Positions 16,321 to 25,723 of a stretch of 58,830 nt of DNA are shown here, in pieces (position 1 is the stretch's first letter; every line of letters starts with the position of its first letter). Source of the stretch: CAYJLW01 sp964370965 (GTDB lineage Bacteria > Actinomycetota > Acidimicrobiia > UBA2766). The DNA lies in contig CAYJLW010000016.1 of assembly GCA_964370965.1 (NCBI GenBank), forward strand, positions 1 to 58,830, given 5' to 3'. The position numbers were made by a program, and so were the translations under genes. The notes beneath the pieces were generated by a model. It made no database searches, was not told the DNA's origin, and worked only from the letters and a program-made list of their open reading frames with translations.

Positions 16321-19300
16321 ATGTCGGGGACGGGGCGGGCTGCGGGCCGTTGGAGTCGGCGGCTGTGTGTGGTGGTCGTGGCGGCGTTGGCCGTGGGCCT
16401 GGGCGGCTTCGCCGAAGCGGCGGCGGCGTCAGCTCCCGTCGGCGTGCCTGGGGTCCTGCGTTCGCTGTCTTCCGGTGCGGCGCGCGTGGTGGCGGGGTTG
16501 TGGCGGGCGGTGACGGCGCCTTCCCCGGGACCGACTGTGACGGCGTCCCAGTCCCCGTCGCAGTCCGCGTCGGCGGGCGGGGGTGGCGGGTCGGTGGACG
16601 CCCCGTTGCCGTTGGCGGCGGGGGTGAAGCCGGTGAGTTCGACGTTCGTGCCGGGGTTGTTCTCGCTCTTGGACCGGGCCCTGGGTCCGGTTCGCCCCGG
16701 GGCTGTGGAGGATCGGGGACGGCGGGCGGCGGGCCGGAAGGTGTTCCGGAACCCGGATGGCACGACGCTCGAGGAGCTTTCGGCGACACCGCTGCACTTC
16801 TGGGACGGGGACGAGTGGAGGGACGTGGACTCCTCGATCGTGCCAGACGAGCAGAGGCAGGGTGTGTTCCGGAACGCGGCCAACCATTGGACGGTGCGTT
16901 TCGCCGCCACGGACGCGGGCGGGGTGAGCGTGGAGTCCCCTGAGGGGTCGTTCTCCTTCATGCCCGGCGGGGGGCGGGCGGTGGCTCCGCTGTGGCTGGG
17001 CGACGTCGTGGTGTATCCGGACGTGTGGCCGGGTGTGGACTTGCGCTACCGGGTGGGGTCGGATCGGGTGAAGGAGGATGTGGTGTTGCGTCGCGACCCG
17101 GGCCGTTCCACGTTCGACTTCGACTTCTCCGGTGGGACTCTGGGGTCGGGTGACATGGGTCCGGGGGGGCCGGACAGCGTGCAGGTGGGGGACGCGGGGT
17201 CCCCATTGGCGGCGTTGATGCCCTTGGAGGTCTTCGACCGAGACGATCGGGTGGTGGGCGAGGCGGCGGGGGCGCGCTATGTGGTGTCCGGGGGCGGGTC
17301 TCGCGTGTCGGTCGTGCTGGACTCGGGGTGGCTGGGTTCTTTGGGGCGTGGGGACTTCCCGGTTGTGGTGGACCCCCCCATCTACGTGCCCCAGACCCAG
17401 AGCGAGGTCGTGGGTTCCACGCAGGCCCAGCAGTACAAGAGCGACGGCACGACCCTGTACTACAACGGCGAGGTGCGCACGGGGAACTCCCGCGACCAGA
17501 ACATCTACAACCGGTACTGGCGGTCGGTGGTGCACTTCCCGTACGAGCACCGCATCGGCCAGGACGTGCTGGCGGCCACGGTCCACCTGGCGCGTTTCCA
17601 GGACGGGGGCGGGGGGACGTCCAACGCCTACTGGCAGAACGTGTATCAGGCGACTTGTTGGGGTTACGGCTGCGTGGGGGGCCACTGGGGCTCCGCGCGG
17701 GGCGAGCAGAACGTGTGGTTCGAGGGGTTGGGGCCGCTGTTCGACTCCTGGACGACGCAGGGTGCGGTGGGGGGCGCTCTCATGTTCAGCGGGGAGGAGG
17801 CCCCCGGTGTGCACACGTACAAGAAGTTCGGGACGGCGCTGTACGCCGACTACCTCGCGTACGTGTACTACGACACGCCGCCCCCGGCGGCCGTGGACCC
17901 GGTACCCGAGACCCCGGCGCTCGCCCCGGAGGCCGTGGCGCTCTCGACGTTGACGCCGAGCCTGGCGGTCCCTCCGGCGACGCCGGACGCGGACGGCCAG
18001 ACGATCTACTACAACTTCCGTGTCTCCTCTGGGCCCGACGGGGAGTCCGGGCGCGTGATCGACTCCGGCTGGCAGCCTTCACCGTCGTGGACGGTCCCGG
18101 CCGGCGTCCTGAGCGACAACGCGACGTACTACTGGCACGTGTGGACCTCCGACATGGTCTACGACCCGAACTACGCGCCCGCTCAGTTGGTGCAGAGCGC
18201 CCCGGGGTGGGTGGAGTCCTTCCGCACCGACGTCGCCCGTCGGGGAGACGTGGCGCACAACCCGACGGAGGGTTTCGCCGTCGGCAAGGGCGCCACGGCC
18301 AAGGTGAACCTCTCAAACGGGAACCTGGTCGTGTCCGTCCCGGGCCCGCAGTACCCCACGGTGACCGGCTCGCTCGGTACGACCTTCACGTACGACTCCC
18401 AGGCCGCGGCGGAGACCGGCCTCTCGGGCACCTACTACACGTGGTCGGGGGCGGGCCCCCCGGACCTGGGGGCCGCGCAGAGGATGTTCACGCGGCGGGA
18501 CGCGGACGTGAACTTCCAGTGGGGGGCGGGATCTCCGCAGGAGTCCCTGGGAACGGACCGTTTTGCCGTTCGCTGGGACGGCTTCCTCACGGCACCGGGT
18601 GTGGACTTCGGACTGCGGGCTTGCAGCGACGACGGCGTCCGGGTGCGCTTGGACCGCAACGGCGACGGCGACGTCGTGGACCCGGGTGAGGTGCTGGTGG
18701 ACGCCTGGGCGGACCAGGCCACCTGCACGGCGGTGTCGCCCACGGTGTCGGGGCTGACGCCCGGCGGCCGCTACCGCATCCAGGTCGACCACTACGAGAA
18801 CGGGGGGGCCGCCACAGCACGTCTGGGCTGGACGGTGCCCCCGACGGGTTCGGTGGGCAAGCTCACCGCCGATCCGGACACGTGGGTCGTCCCGGCGGAG
18901 GCCTTCAGCCCCGGGGGCGTAGGCCAGTTGCCCACAGGGTGGTCCTCGGCGTTGGACCTCGACGGCGACGGCGCCACCTACACCCGGCTGGACGACCGCA
19001 GCGACCGCAACAGCGTGACCGTGTCGGACGCTGCGGGCGAGACGCACCGCTACGTCGTGGTCCGAGACGCCGCCGGTGCCGTGGTGCGTGTGGACCCGCC
19101 GCCGGACGAGGGTACGCACCTCTCCCAGAACTCGGATCGCACGTGGACCCTGGACGGAGCGGACGGGGTGTCGTACGTCTTCGACACGGAAGGGAACCTC
19201 GCGCGGGTTGCGAGCGAAGGCCTCAACGTGGCCGGGGCGAAGCTCGCCGAGTCGGCCTACCGGGTGCCCGCCTACCCGGGGGCTCTCCCGGCGCTCGACC

Positions 19301-22300
19301 ACGTCACGGACCCTTCGGGGCGCACGATCACGTTCCGCTACCGCACGGACACGACGCCGGGTGCGAAGCCGTTCCTGGTGGCCGTGGAGTACTGGGACGG
19401 GACGTCCACGCGCCTCGAATACGGCTCGGGTGACCGGCTCGTGGCTGTGAAGGACTACGTGAGCACGAGCGACGGCGACGAATCCGCAGCCGAGGTGCTG
19501 CGCTTCTCCTACGACACAGCCGGACGCCTCCTCACGATTCGGGACCCGGGCTCGGCGGCGCCTGGCCAGGCGGACTACCGCTTCGAGGTGAGCTACGACG
19601 CCCAGGGCCGGGTGGCGGAGTTCTCCCTGCCGCCCACAGGGGCCACGCAGACGTGTTCCGACGCGGGGTGTCCGACGCGCGGCGCCACCACGTCCCTGGG
19701 CTACGCGTCGGGCCCGGGGCGGTTGCGCCGGGTGGAGACAGTCGCCGGCGCCCCGGGGCGACTCGACGTGTTCGGCATCGACGATCGTGACGGGTTGTGG
19801 CGCCGTACGCGAGACGGCGGGGCGTGGGGGGATTGGGTGGACCTGGGGCACCGGGCACTGGACGTGTCAGCTACGAGCGACGGGGCGGGACGCATCGATC
19901 TCTACACTGTGGAGCTCTCCGGGGCCGGCGCGCATGCCTTCCTGGCGGCGGGGACGGTATGGAGCGCCTGGCAGAACCTCGGGGGCCTGATCACGTCGAT
20001 CTCGGCCACCCCCTATGTGGGGGGCTGGTATCGGGTGTGGGCGTCGGGCCCGAACGGATCGGTGTACCAGGTCAACTCCGTGGACGGGGCGACCTGGGGT
20101 GCATGGGGTCTTGTGGACTCGACGGGCTGGGTGTCCGCGGTTGACGCGGTGTACAACCCGTCTTGGGACGGTGGGGCGTTCGCTGTCTTCGGTCTCGGTG
20201 GGGGAGGCTTGGTGTACGAGAAGTGCTGGACGCCCCTGAGCGGCTGGCAGGGGTGGGTGGCGGTGCCGGCGGACGCTGTCTACGGCCGCCTCGATGCCGT
20301 GTACGCGCCGGGCTGGGACCGCTACGAGCTCTGGGGGCGCGACACGGGCACCGGGACCGGCGTCGTGCAGAAGTCCTGGGCCGCGGGGTGGCAGCCCGTC
20401 GCGGGCCACGGCGACAGCCGGGTCTCCGACGTGAGCGGGGCGGTCACGGCCGCCGGCTACGAGTTGTTCTGGGCGGACCGCCACGGGGGCCTGCAGTCCA
20501 AGTCGTGGGACGCGGCTTCGGGGACGTGGGGTCAGCAGGCGGCGGTGACCGTGGGGGCGCGCACCGATGTCGTGGGGCCCCGGGAGGCTGGCCGGCATCC
20601 GACCCTGGGCTTCAGCTCGCGGGTGGAGTTCGACTCCTTGGGGCGTCCGTTGGCGGCCACCGACGCCGCCGGGAATGTGACGGAGACGACCTGGGACCCG
20701 GTCTTCAACCGGGCCACACGACGGCTCGCTCCCGCGGAGGCGTACCTGGGGGGCACTGAGGAGGAGAAGCGGCTGCAGCGGGAGACCGACTACGAGTTCG
20801 ACGCGGAGGGGAACCTCGTGCGTACCACGGGCCCGGCCCGCAGCGCCGGGGCGACCCGGCCGGTGAGCGAGTCGTCTTATGGGTTGCGGGGCCTGAAGGG
20901 GCAGTACTACCGCAACGCGAGCCTCTCGCGGGTCAACGGGGACGGCAGCGAGGGGCTGGCGACCACGGTGACGGATTTCGGGGTTGCGACCGACACGGTG
21001 GCGAGGACCTGGGCGGGGGCGCCCGGCCCGGTGCTGCCCACCGGTGCCGCTGCGGTGCCCACCGACGGCTGGTCGGCCCGTTGGAGCGGCAATTTGTATC
21101 CGCCCGAGGGGGTGGGCAGCGTGGGCCTGCGGGTCGTGGTGGACTCCGGCGACGACCGCTTCCGTCTCTGGGTGGGGGGTCGCCTCGTGGGCGGCTACTG
21201 GCCGACGGCCTCGGCACAGAACACGACGGTGGACTACCCGTTGGGGTGGGTGGGGGTGAGGGCGGGGGCCGCGAACCCGGTGACCCTGGAGTACTCCGAC
21301 ACGACCGGCGGTGCCGGTGTGCGCGTCGTGTGGAACACCGGTGGCGGCGAGAGCGTGGTGCCTGCCTCCGCGCTCACACCCGGCTACGGCCTCGTCACGC
21401 GCGCCACGACCCCTTCGACGGGCGCTCCGGGGGGTGTGGCCGAGACCGCGACGGGCTACGGGTCCCGCCCGGAGTTGGGGCGGGTGGCCTGGATCCGCCA
21501 GGTGGCGTTCTCCCAGGTGGGGGCGCCCGCGCAGAGCGTGGCGAGGACCTGGACGTACGACGACTACGGTCGGGTCCTGACGGAGACCTCCCCGGGGGGG
21601 AACCCGAGTCTGGGTGCGGGGGACCCCGACCCCGCCGTCCCCCAGGACGGCCGTTTCACCACCGGCTACGAGTACTGGGCGTTGGGGGCGGTGAGTGCGG
21701 AGGCCGCCTGCGGGGTGCCGGCGGGTGTGAACCAGGGTGGGGCCCTCAGGACTGTGACCCGCAACGACCCCGGCGCGGGGGCTCGCACGACCACGTACAC
21801 CTACGACGTGGCGGGGCGGGCTGCGGCGACCGTGGAGCGTAACGACACGGATGCGTCCCGGCGGACGTCGTGTGCGACGTATGACCGGCGGGGCCGGGTC
21901 GTGGCGTCGCGGCCTTGGGACCGGGCGGCGGGCCAGGAGATCACGACCGCATACGACTCTGCCGGGAACGTCGCGCAGATGCGGGACCTGCTGTCGGGTT
22001 CCACGCTCACGTGGACGTACGACCGTCTGGGGCGTGTGGTGTCGAGCACCGACGCCTGGGGGCTGGTGACCTCCTATGTCTACGACGCCGCCGAGGCGGG
22101 GGGGCGCCCGGGGTATGGGCTGTTGACGTCCAAGGTCGAGAACTACAACGGGGCGACCGTGACCTCATACCGTTACGACCGGTTGGGACGCCAGGATCGT
22201 TGGGGCCGGGGCGCGGTGAGCGGGGAGTACACCTATGACGCGGCGGGGCGGATCCTCACGCGTACGGCGCCGTCGCCCACGTCGGGGCCCCGCCTGACGA

Positions 22301-23640
22301 ACGTCTACAACGGTGACGGGTCCTTGGCCGGGGCGACTTGGACGCGGGCTTCTGACGGGGCGGTGTTGGCCTCCACGGCGCTGTCATATGGGACGGACGG
22401 CCGGGTCCTCTCCGAGACGACTCCTGCGGGCACAAGGGGCTACACGTATGACTCCCTGGGACGCCTGGAGCGGGTCGCTGACGCCGCGGCGGGTACGGCG
22501 CGCACGTATGGTTTCGACGTGGAGACGAACCGGACGACGTTGACGCGTACCACTGGTGCGGCGCTGACGGGGGTGAGTTGTTACGACACGGACACCCGGG
22601 GGCGTCTCAAGGGTGTGCGCACGGCCACGACAGGGTGTCCGGGCAGCGGCGGGGACGTCTTGGGTTACGACGACGAGGCCTCTGGTGTCCTGGGGGGTGG
22701 GAACGTGAGGACGTACCGGGGCCGGACGTACACCTATGACGCCCGGAACCTGCTCACCTCGGTGCGTCTCGGGGACGGTTCCACCGTCACTTTCCAGCGC
22801 GACCCCCTCGGGCGGCCCATCAGGCGCCTCGCCGCGAATGCCTGGGGGTGGACGACCCAGGACCGTCATTACGGCTACGAGGATTCCACGGACCGTGTGG
22901 CGGTCGAGGGGGACTACAACACGTGGTTGTCGTGGTGGTTGAACTGGTCGGTGTCGTACCTGGCGGGCCCCGACGGGTTGGTCGCCGACACCAACGGCGT
23001 GTACCCGCTCACGAACCCCCACGGCGACGTCGTCGCCACCACCGACGCCGCGGGGACCGTCACGTCCACTGGCACCTGGGACGAGTACGGCGACGTGACC
23101 GCGGGGAGCGGCGGGCAGTGGGGTTGGCTGGGTGCCCCACAGCGTCGCAGTGACGCCACCCTGGGCGCCATCGAGATGGGGGCGCGCCAGTATGACCCGG
23201 CCCTGGGGCGTTTCTACAGCCGGGACCCCGTCCCGGGCGGCTCCTGCAACCCCTACGACTACACCTGCGCCGACCCCGTCAACAACACCGACCTCGACGG
23301 GCGGTACTGCCTCACGGGAACGACGAAGCAGTGGCAGACCGTGGGATTTCGGAAGGGGGGCAAGTGGCATGTCGGCCGACGGAAGGTCACCGTATGTCGC
23401 AGCATCGCACGCGGTGTCAAGCGTGCTTGGCGACGGGCAGACGCTTGGTCGGGCCGCTATTGGGCGGCGCGTGCTGAGATAGACCGGGGTGTCGTGGGGG
23501 CCCATGTGGCGGGGGGGACCTTCGCGTGGAATGTGGTGAGGCCAGTCGTGACATTCGCGACATGCTTGAACCGGGCGCGGCAAGGCACCCAAGACCCGGC
23601 TCAGTGTCCTGCATACCTGAGACGCGGGAGCTTTGAGTAG
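16321..23640 (+). CDS. Secreted RHS/YD-repeat polymorphic toxin with lectin-like and PA14 inserts
   Basis: Encodes 2,439 residues from ATG 16321 (GGAGG eight bases upstream), with a signal peptide (RRLCVVVVAALAVGLGG). Domains in order: a DNRLRE-like stalk region (about 350-515); an Fn3-like module (about 520-630); a PA14-like domain (about 700-840); YD repeats from about 930; an insert with repeated W-containing blades (about 1143-1416; WVDLGH, WSAWQNLG, WGAWGLVD, WQGWVAV) that looks like a PLL-type lectin beta-propeller; a second PA14-like domain (about 1520-1680); then dense YD repeats (YTYDxxGR) ending in the RHS core with RFYSRDPVPGG and DPVNNTDLDG (about 2300-2325). The shell should encapsulate the last ~115 residues, a variable toxin tip that I cannot classify. 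The following gene starts within its stop codon and is the probable immunity gene. Confidence 0.9.
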   Translation: MSGTGRAAGRWSRRLCVVVVAALAVGLGGFAEAAAASAPVGVPGVLRSLSSGAARVVAGLWRAVTAPSPGPTVTASQSPSQSASAGGGGGSVDAPLPLAAGVKPVSSTFVPGLFSLLDRALGPVRPGAVEDRGRRAAGRKVFRNPDGTTLEELSATPLHFWDGDEWRDVDSSIVPDEQRQGVFRNAANHWTVRFAATDAGGVSVESPEGSFSFMPGGGRAVAPLWLGDVVVYPDVWPGVDLRYRVGSDRVKEDVVLRRDPGRSTFDFDFSGGTLGSGDMGPGGPDSVQVGDAGSPLAALMPLEVFDRDDRVVGEAAGARYVVSGGGSRVSVVLDSGWLGSLGRGDFPVVVDPPIYVPQTQSEVVGSTQAQQYKSDGTTLYYNGEVRTGNSRDQNIYNRYWRSVVHFPYEHRIGQDVLAATVHLARFQDGGGGTSNAYWQNVYQATCWGYGCVGGHWGSARGEQNVWFEGLGPLFDSWTTQGAVGGALMFSGEEAPGVHTYKKFGTALYADYLAYVYYDTPPPAAVDPVPETPALAPEAVALSTLTPSLAVPPATPDADGQTIYYNFRVSSGPDGESGRVIDSGWQPSPSWTVPAGVLSDNATYYWHVWTSDMVYDPNYAPAQLVQSAPGWVESFRTDVARRGDVAHNPTEGFAVGKGATAKVNLSNGNLVVSVPGPQYPTVTGSLGTTFTYDSQAAAETGLSGTYYTWSGAGPPDLGAAQRMFTRRDADVNFQWGAGSPQESLGTDRFAVRWDGFLTAPGVDFGLRACSDDGVRVRLDRNGDGDVVDPGEVLVDAWADQATCTAVSPTVSGLTPGGRYRIQVDHYENGGAATARLGWTVPPTGSVGKLTADPDTWVVPAEAFSPGGVGQLPTGWSSALDLDGDGATYTRLDDRSDRNSVTVSDAAGETHRYVVVRDAAGAVVRVDPPPDEGTHLSQNSDRTWTLDGADGVSYVFDTEGNLARVASEGLNVAGAKLAESAYRVPAYPGALPALDHVTDPSGRTITFRYRTDTTPGAKPFLVAVEYWDGTSTRLEYGSGDRLVAVKDYVSTSDGDESAAEVLRFSYDTAGRLLTIRDPGSAAPGQADYRFEVSYDAQGRVAEFSLPPTGATQTCSDAGCPTRGATTSLGYASGPGRLRRVETVAGAPGRLDVFGIDDRDGLWRRTRDGGAWGDWVDLGHRALDVSATSDGAGRIDLYTVELSGAGAHAFLAAGTVWSAWQNLGGLITSISATPYVGGWYRVWASGPNGSVYQVNSVDGATWGAWGLVDSTGWVSAVDAVYNPSWDGGAFAVFGLGGGGLVYEKCWTPLSGWQGWVAVPADAVYGRLDAVYAPGWDRYELWGRDTGTGTGVVQKSWAAGWQPVAGHGDSRVSDVSGAVTAAGYELFWADRHGGLQSKSWDAASGTWGQQAAVTVGARTDVVGPREAGRHPTLGFSSRVEFDSLGRPLAATDAAGNVTETTWDPVFNRATRRLAPAEAYLGGTEEEKRLQRETDYEFDAEGNLVRTTGPARSAGATRPVSESSYGLRGLKGQYYRNASLSRVNGDGSEGLATTVTDFGVATDTVARTWAGAPGPVLPTGAAAVPTDGWSARWSGNLYPPEGVGSVGLRVVVDSGDDRFRLWVGGRLVGGYWPTASAQNTTVDYPLGWVGVRAGAANPVTLEYSDTTGGAGVRVVWNTGGGESVVPASALTPGYGLVTRATTPSTGAPGGVAETATGYGSRPELGRVAWIRQVAFSQVGAPAQSVARTWTYDDYGRVLTETSPGGNPSLGAGDPDPAVPQDGRFTTGYEYWALGAVSAEAACGVPAGVNQGGALRTVTRNDPGAGARTTTYTYDVAGRAAATVERNDTDASRRTSCATYDRRGRVVASRPWDRAAGQEITTAYDSAGNVAQMRDLLSGSTLTWTYDRLGRVVSSTDAWGLVTSYVYDAAEAGGRPGYGLLTSKVENYNGATVTSYRYDRLGRQDRWGRGAVSGEYTYDAAGRILTRTAPSPTSGPRLTNVYNGDGSLAGATWTRASDGAVLASTALSYGTDGRVLSETTPAGTRGYTYDSLGRLERVADAAAGTARTYGFDVETNRTTLTRTTGAALTGVSCYDTDTRGRLKGVRTATTGCPGSGGDVLGYDDEASGVLGGGNVRTYRGRTYTYDARNLLTSVRLGDGSTVTFQRDPLGRPIRRLAANAWGWTTQDRHYGYEDSTDRVAVEGDYNTWLSWWLNWSVSYLAGPDGLVADTNGVYPLTNPHGDVVATTDAAGTVTSTGTWDEYGDVTAGSGGQWGWLGAPQRRSDATLGAIEMGARQYDPALGRFYSRDPVPGGSCNPYDYTCADPVNNTDLDGRYCLTGTTKQWQTVGFRKGGKWHVGRRKVTVCRSIARGVKRAWRRADAWSGRYWAARAEIDRGVVGAHVAGGTFAWNVVRPVVTFATCLNRARQGTQDPAQCPAYLRRGSFE
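22316..23276 (+). repeat. RHS core duplication, copy 1 (961 bp)
   Basis: This segment recurs at 24307-25267 (offset 1,991). I saw one mismatch (T at 22353, G at 24344) on reading through both, and the encoded proteins are identical except that codon's silent change. Identity stops abruptly just before the toxin tip (23277/25268). This is the classic boundary where RHS C-terminal tips are swapped. Confidence 0.92.
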
Positions 23641-24026
23641 TGCGGAGTCAGACCCGTCTCCGTCTCAAGGTGGGCCTGGTTTGCGTTGCCGTGACGATCC
23701 TCGCAGACTTCGTCCTCCTCCTGATCGTGTTCGGTCCGCTGTCCTTCTCTCGCGCTGCGAGCCGGTCGGCCGCGGTGCTCTGGGTGGCGAGGGTGACCGT
23801 TTCAGTGGGTGCGATCACACTGGGCGGCGTAGCGGGCAAGCGTGTTGGGCTGACCAAGACCACTCTGGGAGTCCGCCTGGCCTTGGGAGGAGCTGCCGGT
23901 CTTGGACTCGCCCTCGTTGCGGTGCCCTGGTCTCGAATCGACCTGTGGGCTGTCATGGTGTGTGGAGGAGCGGGTGTCTACCTGCTCATGTCCGCCTTGG
24001 AGAAGCCCAGGTGTCGGCGGCCATGA
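23640..24026 (+). CDS. Small integral membrane protein, probable immunity to RHS tip 1
   Basis: Encodes 128 residues from GTG 23640; the first G of the start is the last base of the RHS stop (TAGTG), so translation is coupled. Four hydrophobic helices are visible: VGLVCVAVTILADFVLLLIV, a segment around VLWVARVTVSVGAITL, LALGGAAGLGLALVAV and LWAVMVCGGAGVYLLM, with a basic C-terminus. It has no enzyme motif. In RHS and other polymorphic toxin systems the gene directly after the toxin tip is usually the cognate immunity gene. A membrane immunity protein would fit a tip acting on or from the membrane, but that is inference from position only. Confidence 0.7.
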   Translation: MRSQTRLRLKVGLVCVAVTILADFVLLLIVFGPLSFSRAASRSAAVLWVARVTVSVGAITLGGVAGKRVGLTKTTLGVRLALGGAAGLGLALVAVPWSRIDLWAVMVCGGAGVYLLMSALEKPRCRRP

Positions 24027-24098
24027 GATCCTGCGCGTAGATGGTCGTCAACCCGCGCGCTGGCGGTCACGAGAACGGCGCGGTGGCGGACACCGGAT

Positions 24099-24306
24099 TT
24101 GTGTAGCTCCCTGATCGTTCCCGGAGGGCATCCGCCTTTCGGGTGCTCCTCCTGGGTGTCCTGGGCGTGCTCAAGCACCCTCGACAGGAGGAGTACGTGA
24201 AGCATCGCGAGGAAGTCATGCAGATCTTTGAAGCGTTCGACAGACCTGACCCAGTCCTATCGAGACGCCGGCGAGCTGGCCGGCTGCTCGCCGAACACGG
24301 TGGCCC
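24099..24306 (+). mobile_element. IS21-type insertion sequence remnant (left end and istA 5' end)
   Basis: From about 24099 (TGTGTAGCTCCC) there is a leader with GCATCCGCC and a CAGGAGGAGTAC ribosome site, then GTG 24197. It reads VKHREEVMQIFEAFD, then, after a four-base AGAC duplication that shifts frame, LTQSYRDAGELAGCSPNTVAH. Together these match the N-terminal helix-turn-helix of IS21-family transposases (IstA). The match ends abruptly at 24306, where the duplicated RHS core begins, so the transposase is both frameshifted and truncated. The left boundary is approximate. The family call rests on the HTH pattern as I remember it. Confidence 0.7.
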
Positions 24307-25267
24307 ACGGGTCCTTGGCCGGGGCGACTTGGACGCGGGCTTCGGACGGGGCGGTGTTGGCCTCCACGGCGCTGTCATATGGGACGGACGGCCGGGTCCT
24401 CTCCGAGACGACTCCTGCGGGCACAAGGGGCTACACGTATGACTCCCTGGGACGCCTGGAGCGGGTCGCTGACGCCGCGGCGGGTACGGCGCGCACGTAT
24501 GGTTTCGACGTGGAGACGAACCGGACGACGTTGACGCGTACCACTGGTGCGGCGCTGACGGGGGTGAGTTGTTACGACACGGACACCCGGGGGCGTCTCA
24601 AGGGTGTGCGCACGGCCACGACAGGGTGTCCGGGCAGCGGCGGGGACGTCTTGGGTTACGACGACGAGGCCTCTGGTGTCCTGGGGGGTGGGAACGTGAG
24701 GACGTACCGGGGCCGGACGTACACCTATGACGCCCGGAACCTGCTCACCTCGGTGCGTCTCGGGGACGGTTCCACCGTCACTTTCCAGCGCGACCCCCTC
24801 GGGCGGCCCATCAGGCGCCTCGCCGCGAATGCCTGGGGGTGGACGACCCAGGACCGTCATTACGGCTACGAGGATTCCACGGACCGTGTGGCGGTCGAGG
24901 GGGACTACAACACGTGGTTGTCGTGGTGGTTGAACTGGTCGGTGTCGTACCTGGCGGGCCCCGACGGGTTGGTCGCCGACACCAACGGCGTGTACCCGCT
25001 CACGAACCCCCACGGCGACGTCGTCGCCACCACCGACGCCGCGGGGACCGTCACGTCCACTGGCACCTGGGACGAGTACGGCGACGTGACCGCGGGGAGC
25101 GGCGGGCAGTGGGGTTGGCTGGGTGCCCCACAGCGTCGCAGTGACGCCACCCTGGGCGCCATCGAGATGGGGGCGCGCCAGTATGACCCGGCCCTGGGGC
25201 GTTTCTACAGCCGGGACCCCGTCCCGGGCGGCTCCTGCAACCCCTACGACTACACCTGCGCCGACCC
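24307..25267 (+). repeat. RHS core duplication, copy 2 (961 bp)
   Basis: Near-identical to 22316-23276. The copy begins inside the IS21 remnant at ACGGGTCC and ends at the toxin-tip boundary. The near identity implies recent duplication or ongoing gene conversion. Confidence 0.92.
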
Positions 25268-25706
25268 GGTGAACAACCTCGACTTGGACGGGACGAGATG
25301 CGCGAGGCGATCGGGGCGATATTGTCGTCGGACTCGGAGCGGAGCTGGGTTTGGAGCGAGAAGAGGCGCTTCGCGCTCCAAATGGAAGACGTGGATGCAT
25401 GGCAGCGGGAGAGGGATCGTGACCTGGGGCTTCCCAGACTCCTGGTCTCGGTTCTCATGGCGAGTCCGACTGATGCCTGCCTGGCTGATGACGCCAGGGA
25501 CCTTCTTCGTGGATGGGCCGGGTGGGAGGAGGCATGCAGCAGCGAGCTCCTATGGGACTTGGTCCACGGTGCGGCTTCCAGTGAGACAGCTTTTCGGTGA
25601 CTGTTATGGCGGACCATGCCCTCCACAGATGTTTCGCGTGATCTTCCGGGCAATGGACAACGCCGGGGCGTTTGCCGATTTCCACTTCGAGATCCAATGG
25701 AGATGA
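24307..25706 (+). pseudogene. Orphan RHS C-terminal cassette (silent toxin tip 2)
   Basis: An open frame of YD repeats and RHS core lacking signal peptide, stalk and N-terminal shell. The only upstream start in frame is a TTG at 24228 inside the IS21 remnant without a good ribosome site. After DPVNNLDLDG (about 25270-25300) comes a new tip of about 135 residues unrelated to tip 1: basic and Cys-containing first, then Trp/Phe-rich (TWGFPDSWSRF, GDCYGGPCPP, DFHFEIQW). I do not recognise its activity. Such orphan rhs-CT cassettes are known reservoirs that can recombine through the shared core onto the full-length gene. Another open frame in the tip (25298-25600) has a less biased composition, so a frameshift within the tip is possible. 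Confidence 0.75.
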
Positions 25707-25723
25707 CAGGGGGGCCAGTGCGA

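Noticed and set aside
25298..25600. Alternative 100-residue frame inside RHS tip 2
   Set aside because: It has a fairly natural composition but no ribosome site and overlaps the in-frame tip; I kept it only as a hint of a possible frameshift.
24228..25706. Treating the second RHS segment as a complete functional gene starting at TTG 24228
   Set aside because: The start lies in a frameshifted transposase remnant without ribosome site, and the product would lack the signal and shell; it fits an orphan cassette better.
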